DNA from: Citrus sinensis
Lineage: Eukaryota > Streptophyta > Magnoliopsida > Sapindales > Rutaceae
DNA length: 64,000 bases
Direction: 5' to 3'
Assembly: GCF_022201045.2 (NCBI RefSeq)
Contig: NC_068558.1
Coordinates: 34,801,501-34,865,500, forward strand
The notes under the pieces were generated by a model. The model was not told the DNA's origin, ran no database searches, and saw only the letters and a program-made list of their open reading frames with translations. The position numbers were made by a program, and so were the translations under genes. Below are positions 33,094 through 43,500 of the stretch, one piece after another (the first letter of the stretch is position 1; every line of letters begins with the position of its first letter).

Positions 33094-33813
33094 CATGGAG
33101 AGTAATGGGACCGTCACGAAGCTGCAGAGAAACTCAGCGAACGGGACTAATGTAGTGGACGGGATTGTGAAGATGGTGATGTAGGATGGTTGCGTAGGAC
33201 CAGGATAACTTCCGGAGGTCAACTTTCATCATTCAGAAACGTTTCTGCATCGTCAGATGGAGAAGAAGCTTTTTCACAAACACGAATCATTGACAAGATC
33301 TTTTGATGAAAAACTGGAAAAGAAGAACCAAAGCTTGCTTTACATTCAGATTCATGGACAAGTCGTTGGCTACAGCATGTACGCATGGCCTCCTTCCCTT
33401 TCTGCTTCTATCACCAAGCTTGCAGGTCCCGTATTCTTTTAGCCCCGTTGTTAAATTTTCTATTACTTGGCCATAATCTCAATCTGTTCGATAAAAGTAC
33501 TCAAAGAAATATTTATTAGTTGTTCATTCTCTTTTCCCTTCTAATTGACATGAAATTAATGGGTTTTGTGGCGAACTTAATTAGTGAAGGAGAAGCATAG
33601 GAGGCAAGGTCACGGAGAGGCACTGCTGGAAGCAGCAGTTAAGAAAGTAGAACCAGAACTGTGCCCTGTGTAACGCTTCATGTTGATCCTATGAGAATTC
33701 CTGTTGTGAATCTCTACAAGAAATTTGGTTTCCAAGTTGATGCCCTGATCCAAGGTTACTACTCTTCTGACCGACCGGCTTATCGAATGTACATTGATTC
33801 TGATTCTAATTAG
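33094..33813 (+). pseudogene. GNAT-family N-acetyltransferase, broken (block B)
   Basis: MESNGTVTKLQRNSANGTN at 33094; the frame then meets an 81 bp segment (33176-33256) absent from block A. That segment begins GT, ends AG and has a TAG stop in frame, so it is either a short intron that A lost or an insertion. Coding continues MEKKLFHKHESLTRSF to SASITKLA (33425) with donor GCAG|GTCC. Exon 2 33585-33813 has RRQGHGEALLEA (motif A, with R for Y/R before the Q). A 1-nt loss near 33643 truncates after AAVKKVEPELCPV; the out-of-frame remainder still spells VNLYKKFGFQVDALIQGYYS. The G-box before the ATG in block A is altered here (cacgag). Confidence 0.83.
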
Positions 33814-34234
33814 TTTTACATAATAACACCACTTGCTAGCCTAGACGTTTATCATCAACTGGGTTGCAACTTTCGATCAATAACCTTATGTTGCCACTTG
33901 CTTTAATTATTGCAAGTTCTCATTTACTTTTGAGGAAATGAATGCATTGTTTCTTTCTTCTTCATTGTAAAATTTTGTCTAATCTTGTTTGTTTATCGAA
34001 GGAGAGGTGTGTCTTTGTTTTCTCATAAGAGCGAACTGAGGACTGAGGTAAATTATACTTTGTGTAAAATAGTTAAAAGTTTATATGGGTTTGGTTATGC
34101 TGAGCCATATTGATGACTATAAAATTGTGAGATTTTGTTTGTGAAAAAAAAATTATAAATGTTTTCTCTACGAAAAACAATTCTTTTTTTTAGGGGGGGG
34201 GGGGGGGGGGGGAATGTGATTTTCATCATGCATC

Positions 34235-34400
34235 TGATATTGGATGGGGGTCTAGTCATTGGGTATTTGATAATAACAAAATTGCTGCATTTGATCTGCT
34301 AGAAGCGAAGTTCAAGACCTGCTTCTTCCTGATGTTATTGCAATGTTTCTATAAGTTTAATTAACCTCTACCTTAGGCTTTTGGGAATAGAGGCAAAATA
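34235..34400 (+). pseudogene. F-box-associated domain fragment (block B)
   Basis: Counterpart of 17920-18135: 'cattgggtatttgataataac' then a frame reading NKIAAFDLLEAKF before breaking at 'aagacctgcttcttcc'. It sits just after a run of 18 G (34195-34212), which itself may mark a sequencing-sensitive site. Confidence 0.55.
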
Positions 34401-34606
34401 GCTTGAAGAGAACCCAAGAACTCTACTTCAAAATTAAACCCCCCCCAAAAAAAAAGAAAAAGAAAAAAACACTTTGATAGTGCTTTAGAATAAAAATATA
34501 ATATATTTAACAATTTTTATGTATATGACTGCTTTAGAAACATGACGGCTACCAAATTGAGATTGAAAAAACCCTAAAGTCTTTTGCGTAACTTGTGGAA
34601 GAAGCA

Positions 34607-35857
34607 ATGGCAGCTCTTCCTCTGGATATCATTGTTGACATTTTGTTAAAACTGCCCACCCAGTCTCTTTGCCGATTCAAGTGTTTATCCAAGTTGTTCA
34701 GGGCTTTAATTACTAATCCTCGGTTCGTCAAGATCCACCAAACTAAAAACCAACAAAGGCGAACACTGGTTCTTGTTGATGTGGTCAGGAGCTTAGGAAG
34801 AAATTCTCTTCTCCGTATAGACCTCGATAGCAAAATTATTACGGAAGATTAGCTTGATTTTCCAATTAGAGAAGCTCTTTTGATTGTCTTAGGATCTGCT
34901 GTTCTTGTAATGGTTTGTTGTGCCGATCCCTCCGGGATGAAACTGCAACTGAAACTTTCTTTATATACCATTGTTCAACTAGAGAGTTCAAGAGAATACC
35001 AAACGACTATGAACCTTTCACTAATAGAGATACACCGTTAGTTAGCTTAGGTTATGCTCAGTCAATAGATGAGTTCAAGGTTTTAGGGTTTTCTGATTCT
35101 TATAGAAATGCCAAAGCAGTAGTAGCTGTGCATGTCTTCTCTTTATGGAACAATACTTGGAACGCCTTTGAAACTAATTTTAAGTTTTTTCATCATTGTT
35201 CTCGGGTGACCAATCTCAATGGAACTGTCCACTTCAGTTTTTGCAAGCTCAATTGTGATTACATGATTGCTGCATTTGATTTGGCGAAAGACAAGTTTAA
35301 ATTCTTAGCCTTACCTGATAATGTTTGCCAATATTCCAAATATTTGTATTCAATTGTAGGAAATTGTCTTTGTTTAATCTCAGAGTCTACATTATTGTCG
35401 AAAGAATTTTGGATTATGAAAGAATATGAGGTGAGAGAATCCTGGACTCGGATTTCATTTGCCAATTCAATTCAGGCATTGCAGCCATTATGTTCCATGA
35501 AGGACAGTGATTTTATTTTGTCTGTTTTAGATGAGAAATTTGTACTTATTGATCCAAAGGATGGAAAAAAGTATGAAGATTTGATGATTGATGGCTTTCA
35601 AGAAAATGTTAGAACGTATTATGTTGAAGCTGAGAGCTTGATCTCACCCAAATAGTAGAACCAACTTCCTAATAAGTGAAGGTATTAATAATAATGAACT
35701 CTTTTCTTCTTTTTCCTTTTTCAATTGCTACTATATATATAAACTGGTCACGAACTAACTAAAAGATTTCTTATGTTGTTTTTAAGGGGCATTGAATTTT
35801 GAATTTAGTGTACGAGCAGAGGAAGACAGAATTAAGGAGAAGGAGAAAGCTGCATAA
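34607..35857 (+). pseudogene. F-box protein with F-box-associated domain, broken (block B)
   Basis: MAALPLDIIVDILLKLPTQS at 34607 is the F-box (SKP1 binding); the frame stops at 34850 (TAG after SKIITED). A long frame from 34915 covers the FBA domain: FFIYHCSTREFKRIP, VLGFSDSYRNAKAVVAVHV, NGTVHFSFCKLNCDYM, KEFWIMKEYEVRESWTRIS, LDEKFVLIDPKDGKKYEDL, ending SPK-stop at 35655. One extra A at about 35648 causes that stop; block A reads on through this point to the next exon. Exon 2 lies at 35787-35857 (GALNFEFSVRAEEDRIKEKE), but its acceptor reads TTTAAG instead of TTTTAG. This is the better preserved of the two copies, yet the F-box and FBA parts are in different frames. Confidence 0.88.
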
Positions 35858-35936
35858 TTGGCTATTATGGGACCCACCCACATTATTACTTTAATTTCTA
35901 TAGCACGCACCACAATTTCTGCGTTCTGTTGTTCTA

Positions 35937-36215
35937 GTTAGCTTTACGCGTCTGCTTGACTAGACTTTTGGCTTACCGTGGACGAGTTTTTCTATGTGAT
36001 ATGACTATGATATCTCAATATTTTTTTTAAAAGAATAATAATATTGAAATTTTAAATTTTAATTCGATTATAATATCTCAGTCTAATAATTTTTAAAACT
36101 TATGAATTTACGGACGGAGATAATATTTAAGTAAATGCTTGCACAAATCTCAATAAAAATTATAACAGTAAAGTAATGACATTAAAAGTTATATAATCAT
36201 ACCCTTTTGCCTCAC
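35937..36215 (+). repeat. Duplicated upstream segment P1 (distal copy)
   Basis: Aligns with 37780-38060: 'gcttgactagactt', 'ttaccgtggac', 'gtttttctatgt' (actt...), 'ttttaaattttaattcgatt', 'ataatatctc', 'cggagataatatttaagtaaatgcttgc', 'taatgacattaaaagtt'. Numerous point and indel differences. The proximal copy lies immediately before the TNL gene. Confidence 0.75.
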
Positions 36216-36228
36216 TTAGCGCAATCTA

Positions 36229-36900
36229 GGTTACAGACTCTGTTAGTAACAACCTGTGAGTTGACAAGAGAATGTATGGGTGCGTGGCACGTGGACGGCG
36301 GATGGAAGGGGATATTATATATGGAACCTACCATTCCGGTTTTCTTCTGGTGACAAAATGCTCTCCTCTCGGCTCCGCCAGGTTCATCTTCTTCGGCAGT
36401 ATAAGGAAACTGCTACAGATCCGATGGAACCAGACTGTCATCATCAGCCTTGGATTCACATATATATCTCTCATATTTCTTAGTCATATCTACCCACGAA
36501 CAACCTATCATTTGTAATTTCAGTTATACAATTCGCCTCCACCACGTCCCATTCGCTGATATCTTCGTACTTCTAGATTTTTTCTTTTCTGGTTATGGTT
36601 TCTCCAATATTTTTGATAGCCACCCTGCTGATCTTTGTACTACTCCGACCAATTTTCACCGATATTTCACTGAAATTGACATTATCTTTACCGACACCAA
36701 CCTGATTAAAATACAATTAATTCTGTTAATTTCTCCAGCCACGTGTCCTTTTGTCTTCTCACGTCCGGTTGCGCATTAACCATTAAAGCTGGTTTCCCTA
36801 TGCTTTGGTATTTTTTCCTCTTATTTTTCTGACCGTCCATCTTTCTCGCTCCACATCCAACGATTGAGATTACAGGTCTGTTACTAACAGAGTTGTAACG
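36229..36900. mobile_element. TIR-type MITE (about 672 bp) in the TNL upstream region
   Basis: Left end GGTTACAGACTCTGTTAGTA and right end, inverted, CGTTACAACTCTGTTAGTAA continue as inverted repeats for about 30 bp (left ..ACAACCTGT, right ..CAGACCTGT). No clear target duplication. The internal part is less AT-rich than its surroundings and holds a G-box CACGTG at 36288 and a frame at 36272-36517 with no recognised domain. The long TIRs hint at a Mutator-like element; class unproven. Confidence 0.65.
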
Positions 36901-36914
36901 TAGTTTAGTCCCAC

Positions 36915-37085
36915 TTTTTGACGATGCATACACCGTGTTACAAAAGTCAATGACGGGTAAAAGTGAAATGAAATGGCTTTTGTCATTTATGAGCTTGACT
37001 TGTTGTGTAAAAAATATTCAGTCTTAATTTTACTGGGTCACCAAAAGTGATTTCGCTTTTTATTTTAAGGACCTACGTAAATTAT
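36915..37085 (+). repeat. Duplicated upstream segment P2 (distal copy)
   Basis: Aligns with about 37620-37750: 'gtgttacaaaagtcaatgac' / 'gtgttacaaaaattaatgac', then 'gaaatgaaatggctttTgtc' and 'atttatgagcttgac', and 'ctgggtcaccaa'. Together with P1 this shows that the TNL upstream region was copied at least once. Confidence 0.7.
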
Positions 37086-37560
37086 TTATTATTACTTTAA
37101 TTTCTTTCTGAATCCATAAAAAGTATAATATAAAGTTTTCTTTTAACCATATAAAATAAGTTTTTTTTTTTAAACCTATAATATACTTTCACACATTTTC
37201 GAGGGTCAAGTTAGCTTGCAATTATTGCAAAGTACCACTAATTTTGTTCTTTTCTGACTTTAATTCGTCATCGTTGGATTTAATGGAAAAATAATTTCAA
37301 CACTTGAGATTGTGTTACTTTAAATATTAACATTTTATTCCCTATTCTTTATGAAAAATTCTTAAAAATCAAAGAGATGAAATTTGTAATATACAAATTC
37401 GGACTATTTAAAATTATAAATAATTTATTTATTTTATATATTATTCAATTAAAAAATGATTTACCGACCGCATAATGTTTCAAACCTTATAAAAAATACA
37501 CAAACATTACTTTTTCTGTGATTATTTTTCATTTAATCAAAGGAATTGTTCAGTTGGCAT
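37086..37560. other. AT-rich upstream DNA, no feature recognised
   Basis: No ORF, element ends or clear promoter motif. Confidence 0.4.
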
Positions 37561-38128
37561 TCTTGTCCATGTTTTGCCAGTATAATTGAAACCCTTTTGC
37601 CTCACTTGATTATGCATATGTTGGCACCCTGTGTTACAAAAATTAATGACATGTAAAAGAGAAATGAAATGGCTTTCGTCATTTATGTGCTTGACATAAA
37701 AACGTATCTGGTCCTACGTTTGCTGGGCCACCAAGCGGTTTTGCACATAATCACTTTTTTTTTTTGGTTCTCTTGTTCTAGCTAGCTCCATGCATGTGCT
37801 TGACTAGACTTATAACTTACCGTGGACAACTTTTTCTATGTTAGAAATTACTCTGCTGTTCAATTTTTCCTTAAAAGATTAAAGATTAACAATTTTAAAA
37901 TTTTAAATTTTGATTCCATTATAATATCTCCCAATATAAGGGTCTCATAATTTTCAACACTTAAGAATTTATAGGCGGAGGTAAAATTGAGGTAAATACT
38001 TGCTCCCTCAAATCTTAATAGAAACTGCAACAGTGCGGTAATGACAGTGAAAGTTCCTTCTTCCTTTATTGTTTGAATCAAATTTTCTTTTCTTCCTGGT
38101 CTGCCCCATTATCATATGATTATGTTTC

Positions 38129-38139
38129 TTGACTTGACA
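38129..38139 (+). promoter_or_regulatory. Paired W-box-like sites upstream of the TNL
   Basis: TTGACTTGACA gives two overlapping TTGAC cores about 170 bp before the TNL start codon. TTGAC(C/T) is the binding core of WRKY factors that commonly control defence genes. Such cores occur by chance often, and further 'cttgactag' cores lie in the duplicated segments at about 35953 and 37799. Function is inference. Confidence 0.3.
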
Positions 38140-38305
38140 AATCATGTATATGAAAGCTCCAGGAAATTTCCAGGAAACTAAGAAAGCTCCAGCCATTCAA
38201 TTATTTATTGTGTGCTTGCAAGAATCTTCCCACATGTTCATTCTCACATCTCCTCTCTCAAGATTAATTCTCTGTTTCTGTCACCAAATTTCTAAAATTT
38301 CCTTC

Positions 38306-41300
38306 ATGGCTTCTTCTTCTTCTTCTTCTTGCATTTATGAAGTCTTCCTCAATTTTAGAGGGGAAGACACTCGTGCGATCTTTACTTGCCATCTCTATGT
38401 TGCTTTGTTTAAAAGAAAGAAAATCAGAACATTTGTTGATGATGAAGAGCTTAGGCGAGGAGATGAGATTTCACCTGCCCTTTTGAACGCAATCCAAGGT
38501 TCAAAAATTTCGGTGGTCGTTTTCTCAAAGGACTACGCTTCTTCAAAATGGTGCTTGAATGAACTTGTCAAGATTCTTGACTGCAAGAATATGAAGGGCC
38601 AGATTATTATTCCGGTTTTCTATGGAGTAAGTCCATCCGATGTGCGGCATCAAACCGGGATTTTTGGGCTCGGCTTTGGTAAGCTCGAACAACAGTTCAA
38701 AGAGCAGCCAGAAATGGTTCGGAAGTGGAGGGATGCACTGACAGAATCATCCCATCTAGCTGGCCATGAATCCACGAAATTCAGGTCACTCTCATTTCTC
38801 ATTCATCATTTCTCCGTTTCTGTCTTGACCCGATTTGACTCAATTGCTTTTGCATTTTTGCACCTATATATCAGGGATAATGCGCAACTTCTGGACAAAA
38901 TTGTCGAAGATGTTTTGAAGAAGTTGGAAAAACTAACAGTCTCAACGGACTCATCCAATGGCCTGGTTGGATTAAATTCACGAATTGAGCAGATTAAACC
39001 ATTTCTGTGTATGGATTCGTCGGATACTGTCCAAATTGTTGGAATTTGGGGCATGGGTGGTATAGGCAAAACCACCCTCGCCACAGCTATTTTCGACCAA
39101 TTCTCCAGTGAGTTTGAAGGTAGGTGCTTTTTCTCAGATGTTAGGAGAAATTCAGAAACAGGGGTTGGATTAGAACATCTACAAAAGCAAATGCTTTCAA
39201 CAATATTAAGTGAAAAACTTGAATTAGCTGGTCCCAATATTCCACAATTTACGAAAGAGAGGGTCCGACGCATGAAGGTGTTGATCGTACTCGATGATGT
39301 GAATAAAGTTGGACAATTAGAGGGTTTGATTGGAGGGCTTGATCAATATGGTCCAGGAAGTAGAATTGTTGTAACCACCAGGGATAAACGAGTCCTCGAA
39401 AAATTTGGAGTGGAGAAGGAGAAAATATATGGGGTTAATGGATTGGAATTTGAAGAGGCTTTCGAGCTATTTTGTAACTTCGCTTTTAAAGAAAATCATT
39501 GTCCTAAAGATCTCATCTGGTACTCACAGAGGGTTGTAGAGTATGCCGATGGCAATCCATTAGTTCTTAAAGTGTTGGGTTCCTCCCTGTGCCTCAAGAG
39601 GAAAAGCCATTGGGGAAAAGTATTGCACGACTTAAATCGGATTTGTGAATCTGATATTCATGATATTTATAAGAAATTAAAGATTAGTTTTGATGAATTA
39701 ACGCCCAGGGTGCAGAGCATATTTCTAGATATTGCGTGTTTCTTTGAGGGAGAGGATAAAGATTTTGTGGCAAGGATTCTTGATGATTCTGAGTCTGATG
39801 GACTGGATGTCCTTATTGATAAGTCACTCATATCAATATCAGGCGATTTCTTGCAGATGCATGATATATTGCAAGAAATGGGGCGACAGATTGTTCGCCA
39901 AGAATCTGAAAAAGAGCCAGGCAAACGCAGCAGGTTGTGGGATCCTAAGGAAATCCGCCGCGTACTAAAGCATAAAAAGGTAAGAATCCTCCATTTGTTT
40001 TATATATCTTTTATTTGTTTGGAGTTATGCACTCATATTTTTCCAATCATACCAGCACACCCATGTTTTTTTTATAAATTTTATTATTGCCAGAACATCC
40101 TTTAGTAAAAGCATTTTTATGAGCAAAACAACCAAAATCATAAAAACCATAATTAGGTAAAATTAATGACTGAGGGTGTCAAGAGAACAAGTCTTCAAAT
40201 TTAAATTTTTGGAGAAAACTCCAGATTTTTTCAATTTTGGAATGTTGAATAAGTGTGTGAAGAGTATAATTTTTTTTTTTTAAATTTAGTGAAAAGTGTC
40301 ATAACAAAGTAATTGCTATGAGGATTTGCTCACTTGGTTCTACTTCAATATAATTTTTTTTTTTTTCAAAAAAGTAAGTGCGCTTAGAGTATAATTTTTT
40401 TTATGCGACAGTCGCTAATAAAATGGACTGATTGGCCCACCAGGTTCTACCTCCAATCACGTTTTTTAGCTTAAATGTACCTTAATGAGGTTGTAAGATG
40501 GCTAAATTCTTTCGAAAAGGGTCGTATCTCAATTTGACTTGGGTACAATTACAGCTAGGAAAAATCATTTTTTCCCTAATTTTGAACTAACATTTTGGAT
40601 TCTATCGACTAACAAAAAAAAAAATCGAAATCTTATACCAATTAAATAGGCCTTATCTTCTCAACTTCTAAATATTAAGATAATAGGTTTGTAAATTAGA
40701 GAAATATTTGAAATTTTGAACGGTGTTCAGAGTTTTTTTTTTATTAGTTTAATTTTGCGATGGTCCCCAAATTTTTCTTCTCTCAAATAGATATTTAATA
40801 TATTAAAAGAATAAAATCAAGGATTCCATAATTTGTTTTTGTTTAAGGAGCTTTTAGTTAATAAAGTTTACGAATGTTTCTTTTGGGTTTTAGACTTACT
40901 CATTCTTTTTTTTTTATAAGGGTACCGATGCAATTGAAGGCATATTTCTCGATTTGTCCAAAATAAAAGGCATCAATTTAGACTCAGGAGCCTTCACAAA
41001 TATGTCTAATCTGAGAATGCTCAAATTTTATGTACCCAAGTTTCTAGTTATGAGCATTGAAAAGCAGCTTGAAGACTCTAAACTGCAGCTTCCAGATGGC
41101 CTAAATTATCTTCCTAAAAAATTGAGATATCTTCATTGGGACAAATGTCCATTAAGGGCACTGCCATCAAATTTCAAGCCAACGAACCTTGTTGAACTGA
41201 ATTTGTGTTTTAGTAAAGTTGAGCAACTTTGGGAAGGAAAAAAGGTGAGTTTTGCACTAATACTAAAACATTAATTTTTTTCTTTCTTTCAATATGCATG

Positions 41301-43317
41301 CAATTAATTGTTGATTTCAATGTTGCTTTTTAATTAACGTAGTCTTTGTATATCTTTTATTACAGAAAGCTTTCAAGTTAAAATCTATTGACCTCACCTA
41401 TTCCGAACATCTCATTAGTATACCAGACCATTCAGAAATCCCAAATCTTGAGAGATATACTATATGAAAATTATTTGTACAAATCTTTGACTAGCAATTA
41501 TTTATCTTTTGTTGCAGGAAGCTTTCAAGCTAAAATCTGTGGACCTTTGCAATTCTCAAAATCTCACTAGGATGCCGGACCTATCAGAAACCCCAAATCT
41601 TGAGAGAAAGTATCTTTTGAACTGCACAAACTTACCTTTCATTTCCTCATCAATTGAAAATTTAAACAATCTCAGTATGTTGCGCTTGGAGGGCTGCAAA
41701 AATCTTAGGACCTTTACCCGCATTCATTTCACTTGTTCTGTAACAATCGATTTCACCAGCTGTATTAATCTCGCAGAGTTCCCAAAGATTTCAGGGAATA
41801 TCAAAGTGTTAAAATTAGCCAGAACCTGGATAGAAGAAGTTCCCTCATCAATCAAGAGCCTAATTAATCTTGAAGTGTTAGATCTGGCGCATTGCAAAAG
41901 GTTGAACAGGCTGTCGGCTAGCATCTGTAAATTGAAATCTCTTAGTTGGCTTCGTCTTTATAACTGCTCAAAGCTTGAGAGTTTCCCAGGAATCTTGGAG
42001 GATATGGCACGTTTAGAATATATTGATTTAAGATTGACAGCAATTAAAGAGCTGCCATCTTCAGTCGAACACCTAGAAGGGCTAAAAGAGTTGAGAATGG
42101 AGTATTGTCATAAACTTGGTAAATTGCCAGATAACTTGGGTAGTTTAAGGTCTCTGAAGCATCTCCATGCAGGCAAGTCAGCCATTAGTCAACTGCCATC
42201 CTCGATCGCAGATCTCAAACAAGTTGAAGAACTTTCCTTTTATGGGTGCAGGGGTTTAGTATTGACTTCAGTCTTATCAGGTTTATCTTCTTTGCACGAC
42301 TGGATTTGAGAGACTGCGATATAATAGAAATTCCACAAGATATTGGCAGTCTACTTTCATTGGAAAAGTTAGATTTAAGTGGAAATAACTTTGAGAGTTT
42401 ACCTGCAAGTATCAAGCAACTTTCACAACTGAGATGGCTTTACTTGAGAAATTGCAATAGGCTTAAGTCATTACCAGAGCTTCCATTTGGTCTATGCTTT
42501 TTAGATGCAAGGAATTGCAAGCAGCTCCAGTCCTTGCCTGAGATTCCATCATGTCTAGAAGAACTAGGCGAAATAGACACATCCATACTGGAGATATTAT
42601 CCAATCACTCCCGAATATATTTCAACTTTATTAATTGCTTGAAACTGAATGACAAAGCAAACAAGAAGATTTTGGCAGATTCAAAACTAAGAATTCAGCG
42701 TATGGCAATTGCATCACTGAGACTATCGATGTATGTAAAGGTATTCTCTTTCACACTCTCTCTTCTCTCCCCTCTCTCTCCCTCCTCATGACATCTAAAA
42801 TCATGATTTCGTGCTACAGGAATATCGTGAACCACCTGTAATCAAAATTTGTTTACCTGGAAATGAAATTCCTGACTGGTTCAGCCATCAGTGTTTAGGA
42901 TCTTCATTAACTATTCAACTGCCACATCATAGTTGTAATGGAAGCTTCATTGGATTTGCCTTCTGTATTGTCATTGAACTGGAGAAAGATCATAAGGCTC
43001 GGGATAGGATTTACTACCATTTTGAAATAAAGACTCCCTCTGGAACCAAAACTGATCTCCCTTCAGTTTTTGAGCAGTCTTTTCACTCAGATCAAGTCAT
43101 ACTTGGATTTTTTCCTTGTTGGAATATTGGGCTGCTTGATAATGACGGCAACATCTCATTGCAGTTCTCCGTTCAGTATCCTTGCTCTGAAAAAAGCCCC
43201 AAAGTGCACAGTTGCGGGGTGTGTCCAGTGTATGCACATCCCAACGGGACTAAACCCAACACTTTCACTGTAAATGTGCTGCCACCAAATGAAGAGGAAT
43301 GCACTCAAATCAGGTAA
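38306..43317 (+). CDS. TIR-NBS-LRR (TNL) disease resistance protein, 5 exons, one frameshift
   Basis: Intracellular immune receptor. Exons: 38306-38784, 38875-39979, 40921-41244, 41518-42740, 42820-43317; all introns GT-AG and phases agree. The ATG at 38306 gives MASSSSSSCIYEVFLNFRGE, the standard TNL start (an in-frame ATG at 38144 lies upstream). TIR (residues ~9-155): GEDTR, RGDEISPALLNAI, and SSKWCLNEL with the NADase catalytic Glu. NB-ARC (~185-500): P-loop GMGGIGKTT, kinase-2 VLIVLDDVN, GSRIVVTTRDKR, GNPLVLKVLG (GLPL-type), CFFEGED, MHD in LQMHDILQEMG. LRRs fill exons 3-4; exon 5 is a post-LRR C-JID-like domain (ICLPGNEIPDWFSHQ). Odd: exon 4 is 1223 nt, so one nt is missing near 42285-42305 and translation would end at 42309 inside the LRRs. 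The reading after that point is in the +1 frame to TAA at 43315. Identity is certain; whether it makes full-length protein is doubtful. Confidence 0.9.
41366..41466 (+). pseudogene. Truncated duplicate of TNL exon 4 start (decoy exon in intron 3)
   Basis: After 'ttattacag' (acceptor) the sequence reads KAFKLKSIDLTYSEHLISIP...NLERYTI and stops at TGA (41464-41466). It parallels the true exon 4 start at 41518 (EAFKLKSVDLCNSQNLTRMP...NLER). The preceding intron end is duplicated too. If the upstream acceptor is used, the message gains an early stop right after the first LRR exon. Confidence 0.8.
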
Positions 43318-43500
43318 TTGCATTTTGATTTTCATGATAGTGTTGGAACAAGTGGGACTTCTGAAAGTATTGACAGATCTGGGGAGCCGGAAGTGGAATC
43401 AATTTGCGGAGAGCAAATCAACGCTCCTCAACAACAACGAAGTTCCTTGTTTTCCCATAGAATCGCAAAGGGAGGAGGCTTATATGCGTTTCTTGCGTAA
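43318..43500 (+). other. In-frame open extension after the TNL stop codon
   Basis: Directly after TAA (43315-43317) the same frame stays open for 60 codons: LHFDFHDSVGTSGTSESIDR, then SGEPEVESICGEQINAPQQQ, ending GGGLYAFLA and a TAA. The Ser/Glu-rich composition fits TNL C-terminal tails, so a sense codon may have mutated to TAA. Alternatively CAG|GTAATT at 43311-43319 is a splice donor, with a possible acceptor 'cccctgctttatgcag' at about 43688. Confidence 0.5.

Larger units (their letters stand above)
32797..35872 (+). repeat. Segmental duplication, block B
   Basis: Colinear copy of 15925-20463, lacking the solo LTR and the hAT element of block A and so preserving both pre-insertion sites. 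It has its own differences: an 81 bp insert in the GNAT gene, a G run at 34195-34212 and separate frameshifts. Confidence 0.93.

Noticed and set aside
34195..34212. Run of 18 G in block B as a functional G-quadruplex signal
   Set aside because: A single uninterrupted homopolymer at a place where block A has only a short 'gggggaaaa' run; more likely slippage or a sequencing-sensitive site.
36272..36779. Short plus-strand ORFs in the TNL upstream region
   Set aside because: They lie inside the TIR element, overlap in different frames and have no recognised domain.
38144..38305. Upstream in-frame ATG (38144) as the TNL start
   Set aside because: It would add 54 residues with no TIR homology. 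MASSSSS...YEVFLNFRGEDTR at 38306 is the usual TNL N-terminus.
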